This document shows, in pieces, positions 7,833 to 15,863 of a stretch of DNA of 21,523 nt. The position numbers and the translations under genes were made by a program. The stretch lies in NCBI GenBank assembly GCA_910585345.1, contig CAJUDS010000027.1:1-21523 (forward strand), given 5' to 3'. The stretch is from an uncultured Lachnospiraceae bacterium. GTDB taxonomy: Bacteria > Bacillota > Clostridia > Lachnospirales > Lachnospiraceae. The notes under the pieces are model-generated. The model saw nothing but the letters and a program-made list of their open reading frames with translations, was not told the DNA's origin and searched no databases. Every line of letters starts with the position of its first letter. Position 1 is the stretch's first letter.

Positions 7833-8948
7833 ATGAAAAAGAAACTTTTGGCAGTTTTACTGTCCGCAGCGATGGTGCTGTCCATCACTGCCTGTGGCGG
7901 AGGCGGCGGCTCTGAGGAAGCTCCGGCAGCGGAAGCAGGTGATAACAGTGAAGCAGGAGATGAGGCGGCGGCAGGAGACGAAGCGGCAGCAGAAACTCCC
8001 GCGGCAGCAGGCGGAGACTTTAAGATCGGTCTTGTAACAGATGTAGGCGGCGTGGAGGACCAGTCCTTCAACCAGTCTGCATGGGAAGGACTGCAGCGGG
8101 CGGCAACGGACTTTGGCGTGGAAGTAAATTATCTTTCTTCCAGCACGGATGCTGATTACGCACCGAATCTTGAGACATTTATCGACGAAGATTATGATTT
8201 GATTATCAGCGTGGGATATTTGCTGGCAGATGCCACCAAGGCGGCTGCGGAGGCAAATCCGGATACGAAATTTGCAATCATTGACGATGCTTCCATTGAG
8301 CTTGATAATGTAACCTGCCTGACATTCAAACAGGAACAGGCTTCTTACTTGGCCGGTTATGTGGCGGGTCTTATGACTGAGAAGGATAATATCGGTTTTG
8401 TTCTCGGTATGGCAAGCGATACAATGCACTTGTTTGGATACGGATACTGCGCAGGCGCGTTGGATGCCAATCCGGACGTTACGATTCAGCAGGGCAATGC
8501 CAATAACTTTGGCGATCCGGCTATGGGCTCTACGCTGACGACGAACTTTGTAACCAACGGCGCGGATGTGGTATTCCATGCAGCAGGCGCAACCGGTACA
8601 GGCGTGATTTCCGAGTGCCAGGCACAGGGTATTATGGCAGTGGGCGTAGACTCTGACCAGAGCTACCTTGCACCGGAGACTGTGATCACTTCCGCAATGA
8701 AGAGAGTGGACAATGCGGTTTATGATACGGCGGAATCTCTTGTGAACGGCAATCTCGAAGGCGGCGTTAAGAGCTACGATCTGTCTATCGGCGGCGTTGA
8801 CATTGCACCGACACAGGATCTGCTTACCGACGATGTGATCAAAGCGGTAGAAGATGTAAAGGCTAAAATTATCAGCGGTGAGATTGTAGTGCCTTCCAGC
8901 AAGGAAGAGTTTGAAGCTGCTTATGGGGATGTTTATGAATTAGATTAA
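7833..8948 (+). CDS. BMP-family nucleoside-binding lipoprotein of an ABC importer
   Basis: Predicted extracellular, lipid-anchored substrate-binding protein delivering nucleosides to the ABC permeases encoded at 13071-15077. The 371-residue protein begins with a lipoprotein signal (MKKKLLAVLLSAAMVLSITAC) whose lipobox cysteine is Cys21. A low-complexity linker rich in Ala, Glu, Gly and Asp (about 22-61, with repeated AGDE units) leads to the BMP/Med (PnrA-like) domain starting at FKIGLVTDVGGVEDQSFNQ (63-81). GGAGG of AAGGAGG (7820-7826) precedes the ATG. The family binds purine or general nucleosides. It has its own terminator and is split from the rest of the transporter by yjjI and yjjW. 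Similar to NupN (YufN) of Bacillus subtilis by domain and context. Confidence 0.9.
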   Translation: MKKKLLAVLLSAAMVLSITACGGGGGSEEAPAAEAGDNSEAGDEAAAGDEAAAETPAAAGGDFKIGLVTDVGGVEDQSFNQSAWEGLQRAATDFGVEVNYLSSSTDADYAPNLETFIDEDYDLIISVGYLLADATKAAAEANPDTKFAIIDDASIELDNVTCLTFKQEQASYLAGYVAGLMTEKDNIGFVLGMASDTMHLFGYGYCAGALDANPDVTIQQGNANNFGDPAMGSTLTTNFVTNGADVVFHAAGATGTGVISECQAQGIMAVGVDSDQSYLAPETVITSAMKRVDNAVYDTAESLVNGNLEGGVKSYDLSIGGVDIAPTQDLLTDDVIKAVEDVKAKIISGEIVVPSSKEEFEAAYGDVYELD

Positions 8949-8974
8949 TGCAGACCAAATATGGCAGATAGAGG

Positions 8975-9007
8975 CAGAGCTGCTATGAAAATGGCAGCTC
9001 TGTTTTT
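8975..9007 (+). terminator. Intrinsic terminator after the BMP lipoprotein gene
   Basis: CAGAGCTGC (8975-8983) and GCAGCTCTG (8994-9002) form a perfect 9-bp stem with a 10-base loop, followed by TTTTT (9003-9007). It would give the binding protein a separate, abundant transcript compared with the downstream transporter and enzyme genes, or act as a leaky terminator. Confidence 0.8.
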
Positions 9008-9021
9008 CTCTCCTGGGTTTA

Positions 9022-9051
9022 GACAAAATGCTGACAAAACTGCCATATGTC
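9022..9051. repeat. Tandem GACAAAA repeat and GACA/TGTC dyad before the yjjI promoter
   Basis: GACAAAATGC (9022-9031) is repeated as GACAAAACTGC (9033-9043), an 11-base period, about one DNA turn. The second copy also forms an inverted pair with TGTC (9048-9051). The repeats sit immediately upstream of the -35 box at 9057, a fitting place for an activator. The TGACAAAA half resembles the one in the BMP gene leader (7778-7786). Which protein binds is unknown. Confidence 0.3.
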
Positions 9052-9056
9052 CTTTT

Positions 9057-9087
9057 TTGATTCGGGAAAATATGATAAAAATATAAT
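9057..9087 (+). promoter_or_regulatory. Probable promoter of the yjjI-to-deoB unit
   Basis: TTGATT (9057-9062) and a perfect TATAAT -10 box (9082-9087) are separated by 19 bases, longer than optimal, which often goes with activator dependence. It lies 44 bases ahead of the yjjI start. No comparably good promoter is visible between here and 20506, which fits one long transcript. Confidence 0.5.
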
Positions 9088-9130
9088 AGAAAGAGGCTGA
9101 AAATTATGATTTATGTGCAGGAGGGCAGTT

Positions 9131-10675
9131 ATGAGAGCAATTTCTATGGAACGGGTGGAACAGACAAGAGAAAATATTCTTGATATTATCAAGAGTCCTG
9201 TGTTAACGCATGAGCAAAAGGTGAGCAATATGGCGGGGCAGGCGGATTCTCTCATGGAGGTATTGGATTTGCCGGAAGGGCTGGATGAGCTTCTGAATGT
9301 GCCGATTGACAGAAAATGTATCTGCGATCTGGCGGAAGGCCACGCGCCGGTAAGGCCGCGGTATATCATCCCTGACTATGCTAAATTTTTAAAAGAAGGA
9401 AGTGAGTTTCTTCAACTTGCGCCTCCTACAGATTTGTATGAGGCTTTAAACAGTCTTTTGATTTTTTACAAGCATGTGCCGAGTGTGACCAATTTTCCGG
9501 TTTATGTAGGCCAGCTTGACGAACTGTTGGAGCCGTTTATTGATACGGTGCCCGAGGAACAGGCCAAAAAACTGATTCGAATGTTTCTGGTGCACGTGGA
9601 CCGCACGGTTCTTGACTCTTTTTCACATGCCAATATCGGTCCCAAGGCCACCAAAGCGGGCTATTTGCTTCTGGAGGCGGAAAAGGAACTGGAACAGGCA
9701 GTGCCGAATCTGACTTTGAAATATGAGGAAGGCGTGACAGAGGACGCCTTTGCGCTGGCGGCAGTGGAATGCGCATTGCGCAGCGCGAAGCCGAGTTTTG
9801 CCAACCATAAGATGTTTAAGAAAGAACTGACGGAAAATTATGTGATTGCAAGCTGCTATAACGGGCTGGCTCTTGGCGGCGGTTCTTATACACTCTGCCG
9901 TCTGATTCTTGGCAATATTGCGAAGAGAGCGGAGAATATCAAGGATTTCAAGGAAAAGCAGCTTCCCTATGTATTGGACATTATGGCCCGCTACATGGAT
10001 GCGAGAGTAGCTTTCGAAGTGGAGGAAAGCGGATTTTTTAAAGATAATTTCCTGGCGAAAGAGGGCTTTATCCACCGGGATCGTTTTACGGCGATGTACG
10101 GTCTGGTAGGCCTTGCGGAATGTGTTAACATATTGTTGGAAAAAGAAGGCAGAAGCGGAAGATTCGGACATGATGAGGCAGCCAATGATCTGGGCGTGGA
10201 AATTATGGATCTCATTGACGCGTTCAATCAAAACCATGTGAATCCGTATTGCGAGATAACAGGGGGGCATTTCCTTCTGCATGCGCAGGTGGGGCTTGCG
10301 GATGACGAACATGTAACGCCGGGCACAAGGATTCCGATCGGTGAAGAACCGGAGGAGCTGATCGACCAGCTTCTGGTACTGAGCCGGTTCCATAAATACT
10401 TCCCGTCAGGAACCGGAGATATTTTCCCGATTGATATTACGGTACACAAAAATCCGGAATATGTACTGGATATTGTAAAGGGCTCTTTCCGGAAAGATCT
10501 GCGGTATTTATCGTTTTATTCGAGCGACAGCGATGTCATCCGCGTCACGGGCTATCTAGTAAAACGTTCGGAGATGGATAAGCTGGCCAGTGGAATGGCG
10601 GTGCTGCAGGACACAACGGAACTTGGGCTTGGCGCATCCAGAAACGGCCATATTCTGCAGCGGAAGGTCCGCTGA
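9131..10675 (+). CDS. yjjI: YjjI-family glycyl radical enzyme of unknown substrate
   Basis: Predicted oxygen-sensitive glycyl radical enzyme of the YjjI (DUF3029) family. The 514-residue length is close to E. coli YjjI and much shorter than pyruvate formate-lyase or diol dehydratases. The radical glycine is Gly474 in VIRVTGYL (469-476), followed by a 39-residue tail. The best candidate for the thiyl-radical cysteine is Cys242 in VIASCYNGLALGGGSYTL; this is inferred from its place between helices in the middle of the barrel and not proven. Other cysteines are at 63, 65, 214, 256, 331 and 374. The ATG at 9131 has GGAGG (9120-9124) 6 bases upstream and is preferred over an ATG at 9113. The stop overlaps the start of the activase gene by one base. 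Reaction unknown; nucleoside-related by context. Confidence 0.87.
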   Translation: MRAISMERVEQTRENILDIIKSPVLTHEQKVSNMAGQADSLMEVLDLPEGLDELLNVPIDRKCICDLAEGHAPVRPRYIIPDYAKFLKEGSEFLQLAPPTDLYEALNSLLIFYKHVPSVTNFPVYVGQLDELLEPFIDTVPEEQAKKLIRMFLVHVDRTVLDSFSHANIGPKATKAGYLLLEAEKELEQAVPNLTLKYEEGVTEDAFALAAVECALRSAKPSFANHKMFKKELTENYVIASCYNGLALGGGSYTLCRLILGNIAKRAENIKDFKEKQLPYVLDIMARYMDARVAFEVEESGFFKDNFLAKEGFIHRDRFTAMYGLVGLAECVNILLEKEGRSGRFGHDEAANDLGVEIMDLIDAFNQNHVNPYCEITGGHFLLHAQVGLADDEHVTPGTRIPIGEEPEELIDQLLVLSRFHKYFPSGTGDIFPIDITVHKNPEYVLDIVKGSFRKDLRYLSFYSSDSDVIRVTGYLVKRSEMDKLASGMAVLQDTTELGLGASRNGHILQRKVR

Positions 10676-11514
10676 TGAAGGCGGCAGTCAATCGTATCAT
10701 TCCATTCAGCAGCGTGGACGGGCCGGGGAACAGAACGGCAGTATTTTTGCAGGGATGTAATATCAACTGTAAGTACTGCCACAACCCTGAAACACGAAAG
10801 CTGTGCACAGGCTGCGGTCTTTGTGTAGATAGGTGTCCGCAGGGTGCTTTAGAAAAGGACGGCGCCAGGGTGCTGTTTGATCCTGAAAAATGTGTGCAGT
10901 GCGATACGTGTATCCATGTATGTCCGCATGACAGTTCGCCCAGAACACTGGAAATGACGCCCGGGGAAGTATATGAGAAGGTAAAAAAGCAGATACCGTT
11001 TATCAGGGGGATTACGGTATCGGGGGGAGAATGTATGCTGCAGCCGGACTTTCTGGAAGAATTGTTCCGGCTGGCTGCAGCCGATGGTTTGACGACACTG
11101 ATTGACAGCAACGGCACCATTCCGTTTTCTGCGTATCCGTCACTGCTGGAAGTGACGGACGGTGTGATGCTGGATATTAAGGCATTTCATGCCAGTGATC
11201 ACGTCCGCATTACGGATGTTTCCAATGAGATCGTATTGGAAAATGCGGTTTACCTTGCGAAACGGTCAAAATTATATGAAGTGAGGGCGGTGATTGTTCC
11301 CGATTTGTATGATGCGGAAGAAAGCATCCGCCGGATGGGGAATTTTCTGGCACCGTATTTGTCTGTCAATGAGTTTCGGGTGAAACTTATCGCTTACAGG
11401 CCTATGGGGGTCAGAGAAGCGTATTCCCATTATGCGGTGCCGGACCAGCCGTACCTGCACCGCCTGGAGGATATTTTGAAAGCCTGCGGGTTTCATGACA
11501 TTATCATTATTTAA
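10675..11514 (+). CDS. yjjW: YjjW-family radical-SAM glycyl radical enzyme activase
   Basis: Predicted to install the glycyl radical on the YjjI-type protein using S-adenosylmethionine and an iron-sulfur cluster. The 279-residue protein has the radical-SAM motif with Cys28, Cys32 and Cys35 (QGCNINCKYCHN), then two ferredoxin-like 4Fe-4S motifs: Cys44/47/50/54 and Cys73/76/79/83. The SAM-binding GGE lies at 117-119 (VSGGECM). The two-cluster insert is typical of activases for glycyl radical enzymes other than pyruvate formate-lyase. GGAAGG (10662-10667) precedes the ATG, which overlaps the yjjI stop in TGATG, so the two are probably translationally coupled. The pairing as enzyme and activase is close to certain from adjacency and motifs. 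Confidence 0.9.
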   Translation: MKAAVNRIIPFSSVDGPGNRTAVFLQGCNINCKYCHNPETRKLCTGCGLCVDRCPQGALEKDGARVLFDPEKCVQCDTCIHVCPHDSSPRTLEMTPGEVYEKVKKQIPFIRGITVSGGECMLQPDFLEELFRLAAADGLTTLIDSNGTIPFSAYPSLLEVTDGVMLDIKAFHASDHVRITDVSNEIVLENAVYLAKRSKLYEVRAVIVPDLYDAEESIRRMGNFLAPYLSVNEFRVKLIAYRPMGVREAYSHYAVPDQPYLHRLEDILKACGFHDIIII

Positions 11515-11515
11515 C

Positions 11516-11523
11516 AAAGGAGG
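11516..11523 (+). promoter_or_regulatory. Ribosome binding site that selects a TTG start
   Basis: AAAGGAGG lies 9 bases before TTG at 11533. The first in-frame ATG (11551) is 27 bases away from it and has no good site of its own. The TTG is therefore the best-supported start of the ABC ATPase; an in-frame GTG at 11542 is a weaker option. Confidence 0.6.
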
Positions 11524-11532
11524 CGGAAACAG

Positions 11533-13074
11533 TTGGGTAGAGTGAGTCATATGGATGAGAGCACGGTAGTCATATCCATGCAGGAGATTGTGAAGAAATT
11601 CGGCGACTTTACCGCAAATGATCACATCAACCTGTGTGTACATAAGGGCGAGGTGCATGCGATTCTCGGCGAGAATGGCGCGGGAAAAAGTACATTGATG
11701 AACGTGCTCTGCGGTTTGTATAAACCTACGAGCGGTCAGATTTTTCTCAATGGAAAGGAAATATCGTTCAGTAGTCCCAAGCATGCCATTGATATGGGAA
11801 TCGGCATGGTACACCAGCATTTTATGCTGATTCAGCCATTTACGGTGACGGATAATATTATCCTGGGCGTGGAGCCGGTAAAAGGCATGGTAGTGGATAA
11901 AAAGACAGCCAGAGACAAGGTGCTGGAGCTGTCCGAACGGTACAATATGAAGATTGATCCGGATGCGAAGATTGAGGACATTTCCGTAGGCATGCAGCAA
12001 AGGGTGGAAATTTTAAAGGTGTTATACAGGGGCGCCGACGTGCTGATTCTGGATGAGCCTACCGCTTCGCTGACGCCGCAGGAAATTGAAGGGCTGATGG
12101 AAATCATTGAAAATCTGACTGCTGATGGAAAGAGTATTCTATTGATTACCCATAAGTTGAAAGAGATTACGGCATCTTCTGATAATTGTACGATTATCCG
12201 GCAGGGAAAGTATATTGATACGGTAAAAGTGTCCGAAGTAAACGAAAACGATCTGGCCGCCATGATGGTAGGCCGGGACGTGAATTTTAAGGTAGACAAA
12301 AAGGAACAAAAAGCGGGTGAAACCGTTTTGGAAGTGAAAAATATCCATGCGAAGGATTACCGGGGCGTGGAGATATTGAATGGACTGAATCTGTCCGTGC
12401 GCAGGGGGGAAATCGTAGGACTGGCGGGCGTGGACGGAAACGGACAGACTGAGCTGGTGGAGATTCTCACCGGACTGCGCAAGGCTGAATCGGGTGAGGT
12501 GACGGTGCTTGGGAAGAATTTGTTTAACGCTACGCCGAAGCAGACCTTTGAGAACGGTATTTCCAGTATTCCTGCGGACAGACAGAAGCACGGCCTTGTT
12601 TTGGAGTTTTCCAATGAGGACAATATGATTCTTCAGCATTTTGAAGAGGAACCTTATTCTCATAAAGGTATTTTGAACAGAAAGGCGATTCGGGAACATG
12701 CCACAGAGCTGATGGAAAAATTTGATGTTCGTCCAAGGGGTACGGAAGGCGCTCCCTCCGGCAATTTGTCGGGTGGAAACCAGCAGAAAGTTATCATTGC
12801 GCGGGAAGTGACAAATGACAAGGAATTGCTGATCGCAGTCAATCCAACCCGCGGGTTGGATGTAGGCGCGATCGAATTTGTTCATAAATATCTGGTCGAG
12901 CAGAGAAATAAGAACCGTGCCGTTCTTCTTGTTTCTTTTGAACTGGATGAGATTATGTCCCTTTCAGACCGGATTGAAGTAATTTTTGACGGACAGATTA
13001 CCGGAAGCGTTCCGGGAAAAGATGCGGATGAAAAAGAATTGGGATACTTAATGGCAGGAGGGAAAAAGGCATGA
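11533..13074 (+). CDS. Nucleoside ABC transporter, double ATPase subunit
   Basis: ATP-hydrolysing subunit of the BMP-type nucleoside importer, acting at the inner face of the membrane. The 513-residue protein has two fused ABC domains. Domain 1: Walker A GENGAGKST (46-54), signature SVGMQQ (151-156), Walker B LILDEP (171-176) and the switch His in ITHK. Domain 2: P-loop GVDGNGQT (299-306), signature LSGGNQQ (412-418), and a Walker B region ending LLIAVNPTRGLD in which the catalytic Glu is replaced by Asn437, so site 2 is probably degenerate; this is common in this subfamily. It starts at TTG, 18 bases after yjjW, and its stop overlaps the next gene in ATGA. Related to B. subtilis NupO (YufO). 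Confidence 0.92.
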   Translation: MGRVSHMDESTVVISMQEIVKKFGDFTANDHINLCVHKGEVHAILGENGAGKSTLMNVLCGLYKPTSGQIFLNGKEISFSSPKHAIDMGIGMVHQHFMLIQPFTVTDNIILGVEPVKGMVVDKKTARDKVLELSERYNMKIDPDAKIEDISVGMQQRVEILKVLYRGADVLILDEPTASLTPQEIEGLMEIIENLTADGKSILLITHKLKEITASSDNCTIIRQGKYIDTVKVSEVNENDLAAMMVGRDVNFKVDKKEQKAGETVLEVKNIHAKDYRGVEILNGLNLSVRRGEIVGLAGVDGNGQTELVEILTGLRKAESGEVTVLGKNLFNATPKQTFENGISSIPADRQKHGLVLEFSNEDNMILQHFEEEPYSHKGILNRKAIREHATELMEKFDVRPRGTEGAPSGNLSGGNQQKVIIAREVTNDKELLIAVNPTRGLDVGAIEFVHKYLVEQRNKNRAVLLVSFELDEIMSLSDRIEVIFDGQITGSVPGKDADEKELGYLMAGGKKA

Positions 13075-14132
13075 GAAAGAGAAAAAGTATTTTAGAAACC
13101 AGTGTGCTTTATACCCTGATTGCCATTGTGCTGGGATTTGTAATCGGCGCCATCTTTCTTGTGGTTGCGGGAATCAGTCCGGCGGCCGCATATGGAAAGT
13201 TGATCGACGGGGTATTCGGCAAACCGAAATTTATGGTTTGGACGCTTGTCTATGCAAGTCCGCTGATTTTTACCGGTATGAGCGTGGCGTTTTCTCTGCG
13301 GACGGGGGTATTTAACATCGGTGCGGAGGGACAGTTTGTAGTAGGCTCCCTGGCGGCATGCGCGATCGGCATACTGGTTGATCTGCCCGCTGTGATCCAT
13401 GTGCCGTTATGTCTGGCGGCAGCAGCGGCGGCAGGGTTTATCTGGTCTTATCTGGTGGGTTTATTGAAGGTAAAAAGGGGCATTCATGAAGTGCTTTCCT
13501 ATATCATGTTTAACTGGATTGCATTTTATCTTTCCAACTATGCGGTGAACACAGCGGTTTTACACAAAGAAGGAAACGGGGAGGCTACGAAGGACGTATT
13601 GGATTCGGCGCGTCTGCTGTTTCCGCAAGGAATCTTAAAAGCGCTGAACTGTACGGGCGCCAACTGGGGCTTTATTCTGGCAGTTGCAGCGGCTGTTCTT
13701 ATGTGGGTGATTATTGAAAAGACGACGCTCGGTTATCGTTTGAAGGCGGTGGGGTATAATAAAGAGGCGGCTACATTCGGCGGTATCAATGCAGACCAGT
13801 CTATTTTAACGGCGCTTGGCATTTCAGGCGCGCTGGCAGGGATAGGCGGCGCTGTGCAGATTTTAGGTATGGCAGGACGGATCAGCCAGTTTGCCGGTCA
13901 GGAAGGATATGGATTTGAAGGGATTACTGTTGCTCTGATCGGCGGTTCCAGTCCCCTGGGGTGTATCTTCTCCGGTATTTTTTATGGCGCTATGAAATAC
14001 GGCGGCGCAAAACTGACTATGGTGGGAGCGCCGGAAGAAGTAATCGATATTATCATGGGGTGCGTTATCATTTTCATCGCAATTTCCAGTGTATTTAAGG
14101 GATTGCTTATGAAGGTGGTAAAGAAAAAGTAG
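13071..14132 (+). CDS. Nucleoside ABC transporter permease 1
   Basis: Membrane subunit of the nucleoside importer, in the branched-chain/ribose-type (BPD_transp_2) permease family. The 353-residue protein is very hydrophobic, with a first membrane helix at about 12-34 and several more through to 345. The family motif VFNIGAEGQF (80-89) is present after a SLRTG turn. It overlaps the ATPase gene by four bases (ATGA) and has AGGAGG (13057-13062) 8 bases before the ATG. It ends 12 bases before its partner permease. Corresponds in position and family to B. subtilis NupP (YufP). The direction of transport, uptake, is inferred from the presence of a binding lipoprotein. Confidence 0.9.
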   Translation: MRKRKSILETSVLYTLIAIVLGFVIGAIFLVVAGISPAAAYGKLIDGVFGKPKFMVWTLVYASPLIFTGMSVAFSLRTGVFNIGAEGQFVVGSLAACAIGILVDLPAVIHVPLCLAAAAAAGFIWSYLVGLLKVKRGIHEVLSYIMFNWIAFYLSNYAVNTAVLHKEGNGEATKDVLDSARLLFPQGILKALNCTGANWGFILAVAAAVLMWVIIEKTTLGYRLKAVGYNKEAATFGGINADQSILTALGISGALAGIGGAVQILGMAGRISQFAGQEGYGFEGITVALIGGSSPLGCIFSGIFYGAMKYGGAKLTMVGAPEEVIDIIMGCVIIFIAISSVFKGLLMKVVKKK

Positions 14133-14144
14133 GAGGGAAAACAA

Positions 14145-15077
14145 ATGAATGGGATGATCAGTAATTTAGGACTTTTAATCAATGCGACCCTGGTTGCGAC
14201 GCCTCCGCTTTTACTGGCAGCACTCGGTTCCTGCTTTTCGGAGCGGAGCGGTGTAATTAACTTGGGCATTGAAGGGATGATGACGATTGGCGCGTTTACC
14301 GGCGCGGCTATGGGGCTTGTTGCAGGGAACGGCTGGATTGCCTTTTTGTGCGGCGGTCTGGCCGGTGCGGCTATGGCGGTAATTCATGCGATTGTCTGTA
14401 TCCAGTTCCATGCAGACCAGACGATTGCCGGAACAGCCATCAACTTTATCGGGCCCGGTCTGGCTTTGTTTCTCGCGAAAGCCATTTATGGCTCTTCGGA
14501 CACGCCGCCTCTGGACATATCGGATAAACTTCCCAAAATGTTTGAAGGCTGGTTTCCGTCAGGGTCTTTTCTTGGCAATGTGCTGAACGTTTATTCTGTG
14601 GCTTATCTGGTGTTTGTATTTGCTTTTATTGCCTGGTTTGTATTCTATAAAACGAAGTTCGGTACGCATCTTCGCGCTGTAGGAGAGCACCCGGAGGCTT
14701 GTGAATCGCTTGGTATTAACGTATATCTGGTTCGTTATATCTGTGTGATTCTGTCAGGCTTTATGGCGGGCCTGGGGGGCGCGTTTGTAACAGTTGCCAC
14801 AATTAACCAGTTCCGTCCCAGCGTTATTGTAGGCCAGGGATTCATCGCTATTGCGGCTGTTATTTTCGGTAAATTTTCACCTGAGGGAGCGGCAAAGGCC
14901 TGCCTGTTGTTTGGTTTCTGCAGTGGCGTAAAATCTATTATCAGTATGAGTAATGTGGTTTCTCCCAACCTGATCTCTATGATACCGTATATTGTGACGA
15001 TTATTGCGTTGATTTTGTTTGTGGGAAAAGCGCATACACCGGCGGCCAACGGGAAGCCGTTTGTGAAATCAAAGTAA
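14145..15077 (+). CDS. Nucleoside ABC transporter permease 2
   Basis: Second membrane subunit of the importer, expected to form a heterodimer with the preceding permease. The 310-residue protein has many hydrophobic helices and the family motif SERSGVINLGIEGMM (32-46) near its N-terminus, where permease 1 has FNIGAEGQ. AGGAGG (14131-14136) overlaps the stop of permease 1 and lies 8 bases before the ATG. deoC starts 12 bases after its end, joining transport and catabolism in one transcript. Corresponds to B. subtilis NupQ (YufQ) by family and gene order. Confidence 0.9.
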   Translation: MNGMISNLGLLINATLVATPPLLLAALGSCFSERSGVINLGIEGMMTIGAFTGAAMGLVAGNGWIAFLCGGLAGAAMAVIHAIVCIQFHADQTIAGTAINFIGPGLALFLAKAIYGSSDTPPLDISDKLPKMFEGWFPSGSFLGNVLNVYSVAYLVFVFAFIAWFVFYKTKFGTHLRAVGEHPEACESLGINVYLVRYICVILSGFMAGLGGAFVTVATINQFRPSVIVGQGFIAIAAVIFGKFSPEGAAKACLLFGFCSGVKSIISMSNVVSPNLISMIPYIVTIIALILFVGKAHTPAANGKPFVKSK

Positions 15078-15089
15078 AGGAGACAGAAT

Positions 15090-15755
15090 ATGGAAGTAAA
15101 AGAGATATTGCGGCATGTGGATCATACGCTGCTGACGCAGACAGCCACATGGGAAGAGATACGTCAAATCTGTGACGATGCCATTGCCTATGGCACCGCT
15201 TCCGTATGTATTCCCCCGAGCTACGTGAAGCAGGCGAAGGAATATATGCAGGATAAAATGGCTGTATGTACGGTGATAGGATTTCCCAATGGCTATATGA
15301 CAACAAAAACGAAAGAATTTGAGACGAAAGATGCGCTGGCTAACGGCGCGGATGAGATCGATATGGTGATTAATATCGGTTGGGCGAAAGACGGCAGGTT
15401 TGATCTGATTGCGGAAGAAATCAAGACCCTGAAGGCGGCCTGCGGCGACAAGATTCTTAAGGTGATTATTGAAACCTGTCTTCTGTCGCAGGAAGAGAAG
15501 GAGAAACTGTGTCAGACAGTGACGGAGGCCGGAGCAGATTATATTAAGACTTCCACCGGGTTTTCTACGGCCGGAGCGACTTTTGTCGATATAGAACTGT
15601 TTGCGAAAAATATTGGACCTGGTGTAAAGATGAAGGCGGCGGGCGGCATTGCTTCTATGGAAGACGCGGAAAAATTTCTTGCGCTTGGCGCGGACAGATT
15701 AGGCACAAGCCGCATCATTAAACTGGTAAAACAGGAAGCGGCGGATGGATATTAA
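15090..15755 (+). CDS. deoC: Deoxyribose-phosphate aldolase
   Basis: Class I aldolase that cleaves 2-deoxyribose-5-phosphate into acetaldehyde and glyceraldehyde-3-phosphate, the last step of deoxynucleoside breakdown. The 221-residue protein is a TIM barrel of normal length. The Schiff-base lysine is Lys153 in YIKTSTGF, the proton-relay lysine is Lys182 in KMKAAGGI, and Asp91 in DEIDMVINIG completes the catalytic set. AAAGGAG (15076-15082) overlaps the permease stop and precedes the ATG. The position between transporter and cdd agrees with nucleoside catabolism. The acetaldehyde must be handled further, and no acetaldehyde dehydrogenase is seen in this window. Confidence 0.95.
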   Translation: MEVKEILRHVDHTLLTQTATWEEIRQICDDAIAYGTASVCIPPSYVKQAKEYMQDKMAVCTVIGFPNGYMTTKTKEFETKDALANGADEIDMVINIGWAKDGRFDLIAEEIKTLKAACGDKILKVIIETCLLSQEEKEKLCQTVTEAGADYIKTSTGFSTAGATFVDIELFAKNIGPGVKMKAAGGIASMEDAEKFLALGADRLGTSRIIKLVKQEAADGY

Positions 15756-15759
15756 GGAG

Positions 15760-15777
15760 GACGGCGGCCTGGCCGTC
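15760..15777 (+). repeat. Short hairpin between deoC and cdd
   Basis: GACGGC (15760-15765) pairs with GCCGTC (15772-15777) around a 6-base loop, just after the deoC stop. The 108-base gap between deoC and cdd is longer than most gaps in this unit; apart from this hairpin I see no promoter or gene in it. An AGGAGG at 15848-15853 serves cdd. Confidence 0.35.
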
Positions 15778-15863
15778 AGGGACGGATACAGGACGACGCG
15801 GGAATCGTATGCAGCGAAAAAAGCTGTGGGAATGAATCGATTGTGGCAGGAGGATTGGCATAT

